Source of the DNA: Verrucomicrobium sp. BvORR106
GTDB lineage: Bacteria; Verrucomicrobiota; Verrucomicrobiia; Verrucomicrobiales; Verrucomicrobiaceae
NCBI RefSeq assembly: GCF_000739655.1
Contig: NZ_BATR01000027.1
Span: forward strand, 1 to 64,000
Length of the DNA stretch: 64,000 bases
Reading direction: 5' to 3'
Both the position numbers and the translations under genes were made by a program. Shown one piece after another: positions 19,062-28,796 of the stretch. The notes below the pieces were generated by a model, which was not told the DNA's origin, did no database searches, and worked only from the letters and a program-made list of their open reading frames with translations. Each line of letters opens with the position of its first letter. Within the stretch, counting starts at the first letter, position 1.

Positions 19062-21284
19062 ATGAAGCATTCCATCCTCTGTTTTCTGGCAACCCTCATG
19101 CTCCCTGGCGGCCATGCGGAAGCGGCAGAGCCACCGGTCGTCGGGGGGCTGACGCACCCGGGCGTGGAGAAACTCGCGGGCGCAGTGTTGGTGAGTGAGC
19201 TGAGTTGTGCGGCTTGTCACGGGACAAAGCAGGCGTCTTTTGCAGCGAAGATGGGGCCAGATTTGTCGGTGGTTGGAGCGCGAGTGAACGGGGTGCATCT
19301 CCGGCAGTTTATCGCGAGTCCGTCGGGTGTGAAGCCGGGGACGACGATGCCGGATGTGCTCGCGCACTTGCCGGAGGAGGAGCGCGCGGGAACGGCGAAT
19401 GAGCTGGCGCATTTTCTTGCGTCGCTGGGCAAACCGTTGGCGGAGGCGCTACCTGCGGCGGAGGCGGTGGAGCGCGGGCGGAAACTGTATCACTCGGTCG
19501 GCTGCGTGGCGTGTCACTCGCCGGAGAAGTCGCTGCCCGGCTCGGTGCCGCTCGGGCCGTTAGTGGGGAAATATACGCTCGCGAGCCTCACGGCATTTTT
19601 GCAAGACCCACTCGCGGCACGGCCCAGCGGGCGGATGCCGGACTGTCATTTGGAGCATTTCGAGGCGGAGGACATCGCGAACTATTTGCTGCGCGAGCAA
19701 AAGGCTGCGACGGAAGTTTTCCAACCCGACGCAGCGCTCGCAGCGCGGGGGAAGGTGCTCTTCACGCAACATCGATGCGACGCGTGTCACAGCACGGGTG
19801 AAAAGGTCGCGCCACCTGCGCTGCCTGAATTGAGCAAGGTGCGCGCGGGCGAGGGTTGTTTGTCGGAGCAGCGTGGAGCTTGGCCGCACTACCTGCTCTC
19901 GGCCGCGCAGCGTACGGCGATGCAGGCGGCGCTCGCGGACGAGGCAAAAGCGTGGGAGCCGGCAGCGATGGTGCAGCTCACACTCGCGCGGCTGAATTGT
20001 ATCGCGTGCCATCAGCGCGATGAACTGGGCGGCGTGGCGAGCACCCGCAGCGGATACTTTACCGGAAGCGAGGAGAGCCTCGGCGAGCAGGGCCGCATCC
20101 CGCCGACGCTCACAGGCGTGGGCGCGAAGCTGAAGACCCCGTGGCTGCGCGAAGTGGTCGCCAACGGTGCGGGCGTGCGGCCTTCCCTGAACACGCGGAT
20201 GCCGAAATTCGGCACGGTGAACACCGAGCCGCTCGTCGCATGGCTGAAGCAGATCGACACTCTGCTGCCCGCAAAATTCGAGCGCGTGCCGCACGCTGCG
20301 AAGCCGGACAACGTGGGGCGCCAACTCGCGGGCACGAAGGGCTTCAACTGCATCGCCTGCCACACTTTTCGCGGACGGAAGGCAGCCATCGGCGGGCCGG
20401 AACTCACCACCATGACGGAGCGCCTGGAGGAGAGCTGGTTCCATCACTTCCTCGCGCAGCCGCAACGATTTGCGCCGCTCACGGTCATGCCCGGATTTTG
20501 GCCCGATGGAAAATCCCTGCTGCCCGATGTGCTCGGCGGCGACCCCGGCCAGCAGCGCGATGCGCTCTGGCAATTCCTTGCGCGCGGCCCCGAGGCGGGC
20601 GAACCCGCCGGGCTGGTGCTGGAACCGCTGGTCCTGGAGGTGCGTGACGAGGCCATCATCGTGCGCCGCGCCTTTCCCGGGATCGGCAAGCGCGGCATCG
20701 GCGTCGGTTACCCCGGCGGCATCAACCTCGCCTTCGACGCCGCGCAAATGCGCCTCGCGAGCGTATGGAGCGGCGGCTTTATCGAAGCCTCCGGTCTCTG
20801 GCGCGGCCAAGGCTCCGGGCAGGCACGCATCCTCGGCAAAGACACGGTAAATTTCCCGGCCGGTCCCGCCTTCGCGGTGCTGGATTCACCGGCGGCCGCG
20901 TGGCCTGTGCTCGACGCGACGCCAGGAAAATCGCCGTTCGCTTTCAAAGGCTACACCCTCGACGCGCAGCAGCGCCCCACTTTCCGCTACGTTGCCGGGG
21001 GCTTTACCGTGGAGGATGCTTTCATCGAACGCCGCGACGCCGCCGGAAAGATCTTCCTCGAACGCACTCTGAAAATTGCCGCTCCGTCCCCCGGACTGTA
21101 CTTTCGCGTGGCGGTGGAGAAACTCATTGAGCCGCGCGGCACGAACGAATTCGCCATCGGGAAAAATCTTCTCATCCGTCTGCCCGCCGTGCCGCTCCTC
21201 CGCGACGCGGATAGCGCGAAGGAACTCCTGTTGCCAGGGAGCGCGGAGATGAAGATCGAATATCACCTAACTGCCACGCCATGA
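19062..21284 (+). CDS. Secreted pentaheme c-type cytochrome
   Basis: Starting at ATG 19062 this gives 740 residues with a signal peptide (MKHSILCFLATLMLPGGHAE). Five CxxCH heme-binding motifs are visible: CAACH (49-53), CVACH, CDACH and two CIACH. The C-terminal ~200 residues lack heme motifs and form a beta-rich domain (GYPGGINLAFDAAQMRLASV; VWSGGFIEASG) typical of large Verrucomicrobia/Planctomycetes cytochromes. An upstream in-frame extension overlapping the esterase gene is rejected because it contains no export signal. It overlaps the next gene by 4 bp (ATGA), so the cytochrome and propeller protein are probably made together and may pass electrons from a periplasmic dehydrogenase. Confidence 0.85.
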   Translation: MKHSILCFLATLMLPGGHAEAAEPPVVGGLTHPGVEKLAGAVLVSELSCAACHGTKQASFAAKMGPDLSVVGARVNGVHLRQFIASPSGVKPGTTMPDVLAHLPEEERAGTANELAHFLASLGKPLAEALPAAEAVERGRKLYHSVGCVACHSPEKSLPGSVPLGPLVGKYTLASLTAFLQDPLAARPSGRMPDCHLEHFEAEDIANYLLREQKAATEVFQPDAALAARGKVLFTQHRCDACHSTGEKVAPPALPELSKVRAGEGCLSEQRGAWPHYLLSAAQRTAMQAALADEAKAWEPAAMVQLTLARLNCIACHQRDELGGVASTRSGYFTGSEESLGEQGRIPPTLTGVGAKLKTPWLREVVANGAGVRPSLNTRMPKFGTVNTEPLVAWLKQIDTLLPAKFERVPHAAKPDNVGRQLAGTKGFNCIACHTFRGRKAAIGGPELTTMTERLEESWFHHFLAQPQRFAPLTVMPGFWPDGKSLLPDVLGGDPGQQRDALWQFLARGPEAGEPAGLVLEPLVLEVRDEAIIVRRAFPGIGKRGIGVGYPGGINLAFDAAQMRLASVWSGGFIEASGLWRGQGSGQARILGKDTVNFPAGPAFAVLDSPAAAWPVLDATPGKSPFAFKGYTLDAQQRPTFRYVAGGFTVEDAFIERRDAAGKIFLERTLKIAAPSPGLYFRVAVEKLIEPRGTNEFAIGKNLLIRLPAVPLLRDADSAKELLLPGSAEMKIEYHLTATP

Positions 21285-22756
21285 GCCGTCGCCTTCTCAT
21301 CCTCCTCTGCCTGCTTCCCATCGCCGCTGTGGCGGAGGACTTCGGCGACACCTGGGGCACGGCGGAGCGGGAGGCGGCGTATTATCGGCTTGTGGATGTT
21401 CCGATGCCGGACGGCGTCTATGTCGAGGCGGGCAGCTTCGTTTCGCTCCCGGATGGGCGGCTGGCGGTGGGTACGCGGCGCGGGGAGATTCTGTTGTTCA
21501 GCGGCGTGGAGGATGAGCGTCCGCGTCCGCGCGTTGAGCGGTTTGCGAGCGGGTTGGATGAAATACTGGGGCTGGCTTGGCGTGACGGGGCGTTCTTCGC
21601 CACGCACGCGACGGAGGTCACTCGCATCGCGGATACAAATGGCGACGGACACGCGGACCGTTTCGATACAGTGAGCGATGCGTGGGGCTTCGGGCATTAC
21701 CACGAGTTTGCGAGCGGCTCGAAGTTTGATGACGCGGGGAATCTCTACGTCGCGCTCGGGCTTTCCGAGTCCTACAACTCGAAGGCGCTGTTTCGCGGCT
21801 GGGCGCTGAAAATAACACCAGACGGGAAAACCATTCCTCTTTGCAGCGGAATTCGCAGCCCGCTGGGCGTGGGCGCTAATGAGAGCGGCGAGATGTTTTA
21901 CGCGGAGAGTCAGGGGCCGTGGAATGGCTCGTGTTCGCTGAAGCATCTGCGGCCCGGCGGCTTCATGGGGCATCCCATCAGCTTCAACTGGTATCCCTTT
22001 GCGCCGAACATGGGCGCGGCACCTGTGATGCCGAATTCGCCCTCGCGCATGGAAGTGGAGCGCAAGCGCGTGAAGGAACTCGTGCCGTACGCAGTGGTGT
22101 TTCCTTACAAGAAAATGGGGCGCTCGATTACCGGCTTCGAGGTGTGCCGTGCGGGCGGAAAGTTCGGGCCGTTCGACAATCAGATTTTCGTCGGCGACTA
22201 CACGCTCAGCATCGTGATGCGCGCCACCACGGAAAAAGTGAACGGCGTATGGCAGGGCGCATGCTATCCCTTCCGCGAAGGACTCGGCACCGGTCTGCTC
22301 TCAGTGCATTTCATGCCTGACGGCAAGCTCATCACCGGCGGAACGAACCGCGGTTGGCCGGTGCGCGGCATGAAGGACAACCTGCTCCAGCGCATCGACT
22401 GGACCGGGCGCACGCCATTCGAGATTCTCGACATCCGCGCGCAGCCTGACGGCTTCACGCTGCGCTTCACACGTCCCGCCGACGCTGCGCAAGCTGCGCG
22501 CCCGGAGAGCTACACGCTGGAGAGCTACACGCACATCTATCAGCAAGGCTACGGCAGCCCTGAAGTGGACCACGCGCGCCCGACCATCACCGCCGCCGAA
22601 GTCTCTCCCGACGCAATGAGCGTGCACCTGCGCGTGCGCGGCCTCGTGCAAGGCCACGTCCACGACTTTCACCTCCCGGACTTCAAGTCGCGCGACGGCG
22701 AAACCCTGCTCCACGACCGCGCCTACTACACGCTGAACGAAATTCCAAAACCGTGA
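21281..22756 (+). CDS. Secreted NHL/PQQ-dehydrogenase-like beta-propeller protein
   Basis: This encodes 491 residues with a signal peptide (MSRRLLILLCLLPIAAVAED). Propeller-blade motifs recur: AGSFVSLPDGRLAVGTRRGE, GLDEILGLAWRDGAFFATH and VTRIADTNGDGHADRFDTV, the last being calcium-loop-like. These match the membrane-bound dehydrogenase / soluble glucose dehydrogenase-like families seen next to cytochromes in this phylum. The start overlaps the cytochrome stop (ATGA). Cofactor and substrate are not identifiable; oxidation of a sugar coupled to the pentaheme protein is an inference from adjacency. Confidence 0.78.
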   Translation: MSRRLLILLCLLPIAAVAEDFGDTWGTAEREAAYYRLVDVPMPDGVYVEAGSFVSLPDGRLAVGTRRGEILLFSGVEDERPRPRVERFASGLDEILGLAWRDGAFFATHATEVTRIADTNGDGHADRFDTVSDAWGFGHYHEFASGSKFDDAGNLYVALGLSESYNSKALFRGWALKITPDGKTIPLCSGIRSPLGVGANESGEMFYAESQGPWNGSCSLKHLRPGGFMGHPISFNWYPFAPNMGAAPVMPNSPSRMEVERKRVKELVPYAVVFPYKKMGRSITGFEVCRAGGKFGPFDNQIFVGDYTLSIVMRATTEKVNGVWQGACYPFREGLGTGLLSVHFMPDGKLITGGTNRGWPVRGMKDNLLQRIDWTGRTPFEILDIRAQPDGFTLRFTRPADAAQAARPESYTLESYTHIYQQGYGSPEVDHARPTITAAEVSPDAMSVHLRVRGLVQGHVHDFHLPDFKSRDGETLLHDRAYYTLNEIPKP

Positions 22757-22806
22757 AGCACATCCTCGCGCTCATCACGCTCCTTGCTCCTGCCCGCGCG
22801 GAGTGA
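22753..22806 (+). pseudogene. Orphan signal peptide: remnant of a deleted exported protein
   Basis: A GTG overlapping the previous stop (GTGA) begins VKHILALITLLAPARAE, a textbook signal peptide with an ARA cleavage site, then hits a stop after 17 codons. About 64 bp of non-coding DNA follow before the peptidase gene. The spacing and overlap are those of a normal operon gene, so the mature part of an exported protein has probably been deleted. Confidence 0.5.
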
Positions 22807-22870
22807 AAGAGGAAGAACGGCTGGCCTGGTGCGTGGCCGACGCCCGACCTGAGTCCACCGCCAGCAAACC

Positions 22871-24985
22871 ATGACACGACTACTGCTCTTCTCACTCGCT
22901 CTCACCATGTCCATCGCTGCCGCCGTTCTGGTCACTGAAAAGAAAACCGTCACCGACGAATACCACGGCGTGAAGGTCGTGGATGAGTATCGCTGGCTGG
23001 AGGAGACCGGCTCGCCGGCAGTGAAGGCCTGGACGGACGCGCAGAACGAATTCTCGCGGGCTTGGCTGGATGGGCGCGCGGAGCGGGCGGGCATCAAGGC
23101 GAAGCTCAGTGCTCTTTATGCAAAAGACACGCCTTCACACGGCGGGCTGGTGTCGAGAGCGGGGCAGATTTTCGCGCTGAAATTCCAGCCGCCGAAGCAG
23201 CAACGGCTGCTCGTCACCCTGGCGTCGGCGCATGATCTGGCATCGGAGCGCGTCGTGCTCGACCCGAATGAACTCGAACCAAAGGGACAGGTCGCGATGG
23301 ATTGGTTCGTGCCGTCGCCCGATGGAAAACTCATCGCTGTCTGCCTCTCGGAGCACGGTACCGAGGATGGCACGCTGCATTTTTTCCGCACGGAAACCGG
23401 CGAGCGTCTGCCTGACCGCATCGCCCGCGTGCAGTATCCGACGGGCGGCGGCAGCGCGGCGTGGACCCCAGACAGCAGCGGCATTTTTTACACACGCTAT
23501 CCGCACCAGGGCGAGAGGCAGGAGGCGGACCTGAACTTCTTTCAGCAAATCTATTTCCACAAACTCGGCACACCCGCCGGGTCCGATGAATACAGCGCCG
23601 GACGCGATTTCCCGCGCATTGCGGAAATCGAGCTGGAGACTTCCGATGATGGGCGCTGGCTGCTCGCGACGGTGGCGAATGGCGACGGAGGGGAGTTCGC
23701 GCATCACATCTGCGAGGCGAAGGGCGGCGGGGCGTGGCGGCAACTCACGCGGCACGAAGACGGCGTGAAAGAGGTCGTGTTCAGCCACGATGGCACCGCG
23801 CTTTTTCTGCGCTCGGTGAAGGACGCGCTGCGCGGAAAGGTGCTACGGATGTCGGCAACGGGTGTGCTGGGCGACGCGGTGATGGTCGTTCCGCAGAGCG
23901 ATGCCGTCATCGAGGGCATCACGCCCACGGCGCACTTTCTTTTGATCGCGGACATGCTCGGCGGGCCGTCGCGGGTGCGGCAGTTCACGCTCGATGGGAA
24001 GGATGAGCGCATCCTCCCGCTGACCGAGGCTTCGGGCGTCGGCGGGATGCTCGAAGCGGAGGGTCGCATCCTTTTCCGCCAGACGAGCTTCGTCGCGCCT
24101 TCCGCGTGGATGAGCTACGACCCGGCCAGCGGCGTGCTGAAAAAGACCGCGCTCTATAATACGTCGCCCGTGGATTTCAGCGACATCGAGGCCGTGCGCG
24201 AATTCGCCGTGAGCAAAGACGGCACGCGCGTGCCCGTGAACATCCTGCGCCGCAAAGGCATGAAGCTCGACGGTAGCAATCCCGCGCTGCTGTACGCCTA
24301 CGGCGGGTACGGACACTGCATGAGGCCGGTTTTCGATTTCGAGAAGCGTCTGTGGTTCGACCGCGGTGGTATCTACGTCGTCGCAAACATTCGCGGCGGC
24401 GGCGAATACGGCGAGGAGTGGCATCTCGCAGGCAACCTCACGCGCAAGCAGAACGTCTTTGACGACTTCGCTGCGTGCGCGCAGCACCTCATCACGCGCG
24501 GCTACACGCGCCCGGAGAAACTCGCTGTCGAGGGCCGCAGCAATGGCGGCCTGCTTATGGGCGCATTCCTCACCCAGCACCCCGGGCTCGCCCGCGCCGT
24601 TGTCGCGCACGTCGGACTCTACGACATGCTCCGCGTCGAATTGGACCCGAACGGCGCTTTCAACGTCACCGAATTCGGCACCGTGAAAGACGCCGAGCAC
24701 TTCCGAGCGCTGTACGCCTACTCGCCATTTCACAACGTGAAGGACGGCACAATGTATCCCGCCGTCTTCTTCCTCGCCGGCGAAACCGATGGCCGCGTGA
24801 ACCCAGCGCACTCGCGGAAAATGACCGCCCGCCTGCAAGCTGCTACGTCTTCGGAGCACCCCATTCTCGTCCGCCTCAGCTCATCGTCCGGTCACGGGAT
24901 GGGCACCGCCCTCACCGAAAAGATCGCGCAACAAGCCGACGTCTTCGCCTTTCTTTTCGACCAGCTCGGGATGTCGGAGAGGTAG
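22871..24985 (+). CDS. Prolyl oligopeptidase (S9A), probably exported
   Basis: This encodes 704 residues with a hydrophobic leader (LLLFSLALTMSIAAAVLV). The N-terminal propeller begins DEYHGVKVVDEYRWLEE, the diagnostic S9A start. The C-terminal hydrolase has the nucleophile in EGRSNGGLLMG, the acid in LAGETDGRVNPAHS and the His in SSSSGHGMG, so the triad is complete. It cleaves short peptides after proline. If the neighbouring enolase handles hydroxyproline, peptidase and dehydratase could serve one pathway; that link is speculative. It is separated from the preceding gene by the orphan signal-peptide remnant. Confidence 0.9.
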   Translation: MTRLLLFSLALTMSIAAAVLVTEKKTVTDEYHGVKVVDEYRWLEETGSPAVKAWTDAQNEFSRAWLDGRAERAGIKAKLSALYAKDTPSHGGLVSRAGQIFALKFQPPKQQRLLVTLASAHDLASERVVLDPNELEPKGQVAMDWFVPSPDGKLIAVCLSEHGTEDGTLHFFRTETGERLPDRIARVQYPTGGGSAAWTPDSSGIFYTRYPHQGERQEADLNFFQQIYFHKLGTPAGSDEYSAGRDFPRIAEIELETSDDGRWLLATVANGDGGEFAHHICEAKGGGAWRQLTRHEDGVKEVVFSHDGTALFLRSVKDALRGKVLRMSATGVLGDAVMVVPQSDAVIEGITPTAHFLLIADMLGGPSRVRQFTLDGKDERILPLTEASGVGGMLEAEGRILFRQTSFVAPSAWMSYDPASGVLKKTALYNTSPVDFSDIEAVREFAVSKDGTRVPVNILRRKGMKLDGSNPALLYAYGGYGHCMRPVFDFEKRLWFDRGGIYVVANIRGGGEYGEEWHLAGNLTRKQNVFDDFAACAQHLITRGYTRPEKLAVEGRSNGGLLMGAFLTQHPGLARAVVAHVGLYDMLRVELDPNGAFNVTEFGTVKDAEHFRALYAYSPFHNVKDGTMYPAVFFLAGETDGRVNPAHSRKMTARLQAATSSEHPILVRLSSSSGHGMGTALTEKIAQQADVFAFLFDQLGMSER

Positions 24986-25026
24986 CTGCATTTTCGTTCG
25001 CCCGCCCCACAAAAAATCATCAACAC

Positions 25027-26277
25027 ATGAAACTCATCCCCACACTCGTCGCGCTCACGATCATCTGCGGCCACGCCTTCGCCACGGAGAAGAAGCCGCT
25101 CAAAGTCTTCATCCTCGCAGGGCAGTCGAACATGGAGGGGCACGCGAAGATCGAAATCTTCGACTACATCGGCGATGACCCGGTGACAGCGCCGCTTTTG
25201 AAAATGATGCGTGGCGCAGATGGGAAGCCGACGGTGTGTGAGGGCGTGTGGATTTCGTATCTCACCGGCAGATACGATGGCAGCGCCAATGGCGAAGGGC
25301 TGGGCAAGCTCACGGCGGGCTTCGGAGCTCGGGGTGACAATCCCACGAACGACGGAGGAAAAATCGGGCCGGAGTTTACGTTCGGGCTGACGATGGATGC
25401 GGCGCTGGCGGAACCGGTGCTCATTATCAAGACGGCCTGGGGTGGGAGGAGTCTGCACACAGAGTTCCGTCCGCCGAGCGCGGGGCCGTATGAGTTGAGC
25501 GCCTGGCAGAAGGAGAACTACCCGAAACAAGAGGGCCACGGCATCCCAAAGGACTTTGAAAAGTGGAAGGCCGACAAGGTGAAGGAAACCGGCGTGTTTT
25601 ACCGCTTCATGATCGAGCACGTGAAAAGGGTTCTCGCCGACCCGAAGCGCGTTGTACCTGGCTATGACGCGGCGCAGGGCTACGAGCTGGCCGGGTTTGT
25701 CTGGCTCCAAGGCTTCAATGACATGGTGGATGGCCACACCTATCCCGCGCGCGGCAAGCCCGGACGCTTCGACCGTTACAGCGAGTTGCTTGCGCATTTC
25801 ATCCGCGATGTGCGGCGCGATGTGGGTGCGCCGAAGATGCCCTTCGTCATCGGAGTGATGGGCGTCGGCGGCCCCGATGCAGACGTGGATACACAAGAGT
25901 TTCGCAAAGCGATGGCGGCACCGGCAGCGCTGCCGGAGTTCGCGGGCAACGTGACCGCCGTGGAGACCGCGCCATTCTGGTCGGAAGAGTTGGAGGCGAT
26001 TGATAAGAAGCGCGAGAAGGTGCGGCAAATGCGCCAGTTCCTCGACTCGAGGCATAAAGACCACGCCAACGCGGATGGTGCGATGACCGAGGAGCAGAAG
26101 CGCGAGTATGTGAAAAAATTTGAGAGTGACCTCATTTCCCCCGCAGAAGTGGCGCTGTGGCAGCGCGGCGCGTCCAACGCGGGCTACCACTACTTCGGCT
26201 GCGCGAAAACCTTCGCGCTGATGGGCAAGGCCTTTGCCGAAGCCACGCTCCAGATGATGAAACTGCAAAAGCGCTAA
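25027..26277 (+). CDS. Sialate O-acetylesterase-like SGNH esterase, copy 2
   Basis: The start at 25027 (MKLIPTLVALTIICGHAFAT) gives a signal peptide and 416 residues; the longer upstream reading overlaps the peptidase in another frame and is not credible. The nucleophile block is VFILAGQSNMEGHAK, with GPEFTFGLTMD, FVWLQGFNDM and a C-terminal GYHYFGCAKT carrying the His. It is a diverged paralogue of 17881-18981 with the same layout. It lies 41 bp after the peptidase and 10 bp before the DUF6288 gene, so probably one transcript. Confidence 0.84.
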   Translation: MKLIPTLVALTIICGHAFATEKKPLKVFILAGQSNMEGHAKIEIFDYIGDDPVTAPLLKMMRGADGKPTVCEGVWISYLTGRYDGSANGEGLGKLTAGFGARGDNPTNDGGKIGPEFTFGLTMDAALAEPVLIIKTAWGGRSLHTEFRPPSAGPYELSAWQKENYPKQEGHGIPKDFEKWKADKVKETGVFYRFMIEHVKRVLADPKRVVPGYDAAQGYELAGFVWLQGFNDMVDGHTYPARGKPGRFDRYSELLAHFIRDVRRDVGAPKMPFVIGVMGVGGPDADVDTQEFRKAMAAPAALPEFAGNVTAVETAPFWSEELEAIDKKREKVRQMRQFLDSRHKDHANADGAMTEEQKREYVKKFESDLISPAEVALWQRGASNAGYHYFGCAKTFALMGKAFAEATLQMMKLQKR

Positions 26278-26287
26278 CCCACTTCCG

Positions 26288-28720
26288 ATGAAAAACTCAC
26301 TCGTCACTCTCGCCCTTGCGGTCATGCTACCCGTGTCAGGCTCTTGCTTCGCTGCGGGCAAAAACGACTCGGCTGCGCTGCCCGACTTCACCAAAGGCGA
26401 CGGCAAGCCGGCCGACGCGAAACATGACTGGACGCTCGGGCCGACGGGCGCGCGCGGGTGGTATCACACGGCCAGCGGTCACTCGCGGCTGACACGGCAG
26501 ATTTTGGTGACGTCGGTGGCGAAAGGCTCGCCGGCGGAGGCGGCGCTGGAGAAGGGCGATGTCATCCTTGGCGTGGACGGTAAAAACTTCTCCGACGATG
26601 CAAGGCACCTGCTCGCCGGTGCAATAGCTGCGGCGGAGTCGGAGAAGGGCGGCGGCAAGTTGCGGCTGCTGCGCTGGCGGGCGGAGAAGTCGGAGGTCGT
26701 AGAATTGAAGCTGCCGGTGTTCGGCACTTTGAGCGCCACCGCGCCGTATGACTGCGCGAAATCGCGGCGCATTCTCGAGCTGGGCAGCGCGTCGCTCGCG
26801 AGTCGCATGGCCGCGCCGAATTACTTGCGCGGACTGAATGCGATTCCGCGTTCGCTCAATGCGCTCGGACTGCTGGCCAGTGGGAATCAGCAGCATCTGC
26901 CGCTCATTCAACGCGAGGCGAAGTGGGCGGCGGACTTCACGACCACCGGATACTTGTCGTGGTATTACGGCTACTTGATGACGTTCCTCGGCGAGTACGT
27001 CATCGCTACCGGCGACCAATCCGTGATGCCCGGCCTGCAGCGTCTCGCGCTCGAAACCGCGCGCGGTCAGAGCGGCGTCGGCACTTGGGGGCACCGTTTC
27101 GCCGAAGCGGGTGGAAACCTGAGCGGTTACGGCGCGATGAATCAGCCCGGCCTCAGTCTCACCATCGGCATGGTGCTGGCACGCGAAGCGGGCGTGAAGG
27201 AGCCGGAAGTGGATCGTGCCATTGCGAAGGCCGCCGCTTTTCTCCGCTGGTATGTCAATAAAGGCGCGGTGCCCTATGGCGACCACCTGCCATTCCCTGC
27301 ACACGAGGATAACGGCAAGTGCGCCGCTGCCGCCGTGCTCTTCGACCTGCTCGGCGACCGCGAGGCTGCGGAGTTTTTCACGAAGATGTCCACTGCCGCT
27401 TACAGCGAGCGGGAGCGTGGGCACACGGGCAATTTCTTCAACTACACGTGGGCGCTGCAGGGCGTCGCGCGCGGCGGCCCGCTGGCCACCGGCGCGTATC
27501 TCCGCGAGCAGGCGTGGTATTACGACCTCGCGCGTGGGTGGGACACTGCCTTCGTCTATCAGCCGTCGCCCGTCGGCGAGGAGGAGAGCCACGTCTACGC
27601 TGGCTGGGACTGCACTGGCAGCCACCTTCTCGCCTTCGCCCTGCCGTTGAAAAGCCTGCGCCTCACCGGCAAAAAGCCGTTCACCATCGCGCCGCTCAAC
27701 GCCGATCAAGTCTCCGAAGTCATCGCCGCCGGGCGCGACTTCGCCTACCGGGGCGACACGGACCGCTACGAGCAGCGCACCTCAGAACAACTCCTCACCG
27801 ACCTCACGAGTTGGTCGCCCTTCGTCCGCAAACGCGCCGCTGCAGCGCTTGGCAAACGCGAGGGGGATTTCCTTGTCACGTTGCAAAAAATGCTCGCCAG
27901 CAAAGACCGCGCCGCCCAGTACGGAGGCTGCGAAGCACTCGGCGCACTCGGCAAACGCTCCGATGCCGCCGCGCCGCAACTCCGCGCGGCGCTCAAAGAC
28001 GCCGACCCATGGCTGCAATGCCTCGCTGCCAAAGCCATCCCCGCGCTCAGCCCCACCGAACGCCGAGCCAGCGTGAGCGACCTGCTCGCCCTGACCGTGC
28101 GCGCGAATCCGGCAGACCCGCGCCGGCACGCGTCGCTCGCCGCCAGCCTCGCGCTTTTCACCAACTACCCCGGGGAGCGTGGCCCCCGCAGCATCCTGGC
28201 GGATTCGCTCGAAGGCGTAGACCGCGAGCAGCTTTACCCTGCACTCCGGTCGCTACTGAAACACGAGGACAGCATCGCCCGCGGAACGGCTGCGAGAAGC
28301 TACAACAACCTCACCGACACCGACCTGGTCGAACTGCTGCCTGACATCGTGAAAGCCATCGAACGCATCGCGCCCAGCAACGAAATGTTCGCCGATGGCG
28401 TGCGGCTCGCCGGACTCGACATCCTTTCCCGGCTCCACATCCGTGAAGGCATGGCTCTCTGCGTCTCCACCATCGAGCCCGACCGCTGGGGCGAGCGCAA
28501 CCGCAGCAGAGAGTGCCTCGGCTACCTCAAGCGCTACGGCACCCACGCCAAACCGCTGGTCCCAAAGCTCCATGAACTCCGCACCTACCTCGCTACCGTC
28601 AAGAAAGTCCCTTCCGAGAACTTGAAGCAATTCGATGAACTCGTCACGGCCATCGAATCGAGCAGCGAATCTCCCACCATCGTGAGCCTGGAGGATTTCA
28701 AGGCCCGTAGAAGACCATGA
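26288..28720 (+). CDS. DUF6288 protein with PDZ and HEAT-like domains
   Basis: This encodes 810 residues with a signal peptide (SLVTLALAVMLPVSGSCFA). The opening DWTLGPTGARGW is the DUF6288 signature. A PDZ-like fold (about 70-145: KGSPAEAALEKGDVILGVDG) follows, then an alpha-toroid-like region with WYYGYLMTFLGEYVIATGD and YGDHLPFPAHEDNGKCA. The last ~270 residues are HEAT-like helical repeats (KRAAAALGKREGDF; CEALGALGKRSDAAAPQLR). Such proteins are secreted and often sit beside sulfatases or esterases; enzymatic role unknown. It closes the rightward catabolic block, and a yifB remnant begins about 80 bp after its stop. Confidence 0.75.
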   Translation: MKNSLVTLALAVMLPVSGSCFAAGKNDSAALPDFTKGDGKPADAKHDWTLGPTGARGWYHTASGHSRLTRQILVTSVAKGSPAEAALEKGDVILGVDGKNFSDDARHLLAGAIAAAESEKGGGKLRLLRWRAEKSEVVELKLPVFGTLSATAPYDCAKSRRILELGSASLASRMAAPNYLRGLNAIPRSLNALGLLASGNQQHLPLIQREAKWAADFTTTGYLSWYYGYLMTFLGEYVIATGDQSVMPGLQRLALETARGQSGVGTWGHRFAEAGGNLSGYGAMNQPGLSLTIGMVLAREAGVKEPEVDRAIAKAAAFLRWYVNKGAVPYGDHLPFPAHEDNGKCAAAAVLFDLLGDREAAEFFTKMSTAAYSERERGHTGNFFNYTWALQGVARGGPLATGAYLREQAWYYDLARGWDTAFVYQPSPVGEEESHVYAGWDCTGSHLLAFALPLKSLRLTGKKPFTIAPLNADQVSEVIAAGRDFAYRGDTDRYEQRTSEQLLTDLTSWSPFVRKRAAAALGKREGDFLVTLQKMLASKDRAAQYGGCEALGALGKRSDAAAPQLRAALKDADPWLQCLAAKAIPALSPTERRASVSDLLALTVRANPADPRRHASLAASLALFTNYPGERGPRSILADSLEGVDREQLYPALRSLLKHEDSIARGTAARSYNNLTDTDLVELLPDIVKAIERIAPSNEMFADGVRLAGLDILSRLHIREGMALCVSTIEPDRWGERNRSRECLGYLKRYGTHAKPLVPKLHELRTYLATVKKVPSENLKQFDELVTAIESSSESPTIVSLEDFKARRRP

Positions 28721-28796
28721 AGTCTCCAGGTCGCCTCGGGGTTTTGAGGTAAAAACGGGGAAGTATATTGCTGCGACTGCGATGCTTGCGGGAAAA

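Noticed and set aside
24475-25026. Upstream extension of the second esterase reading
   Set aside because: It overlaps the peptidase gene in another frame; the signal peptide begins at 25027.
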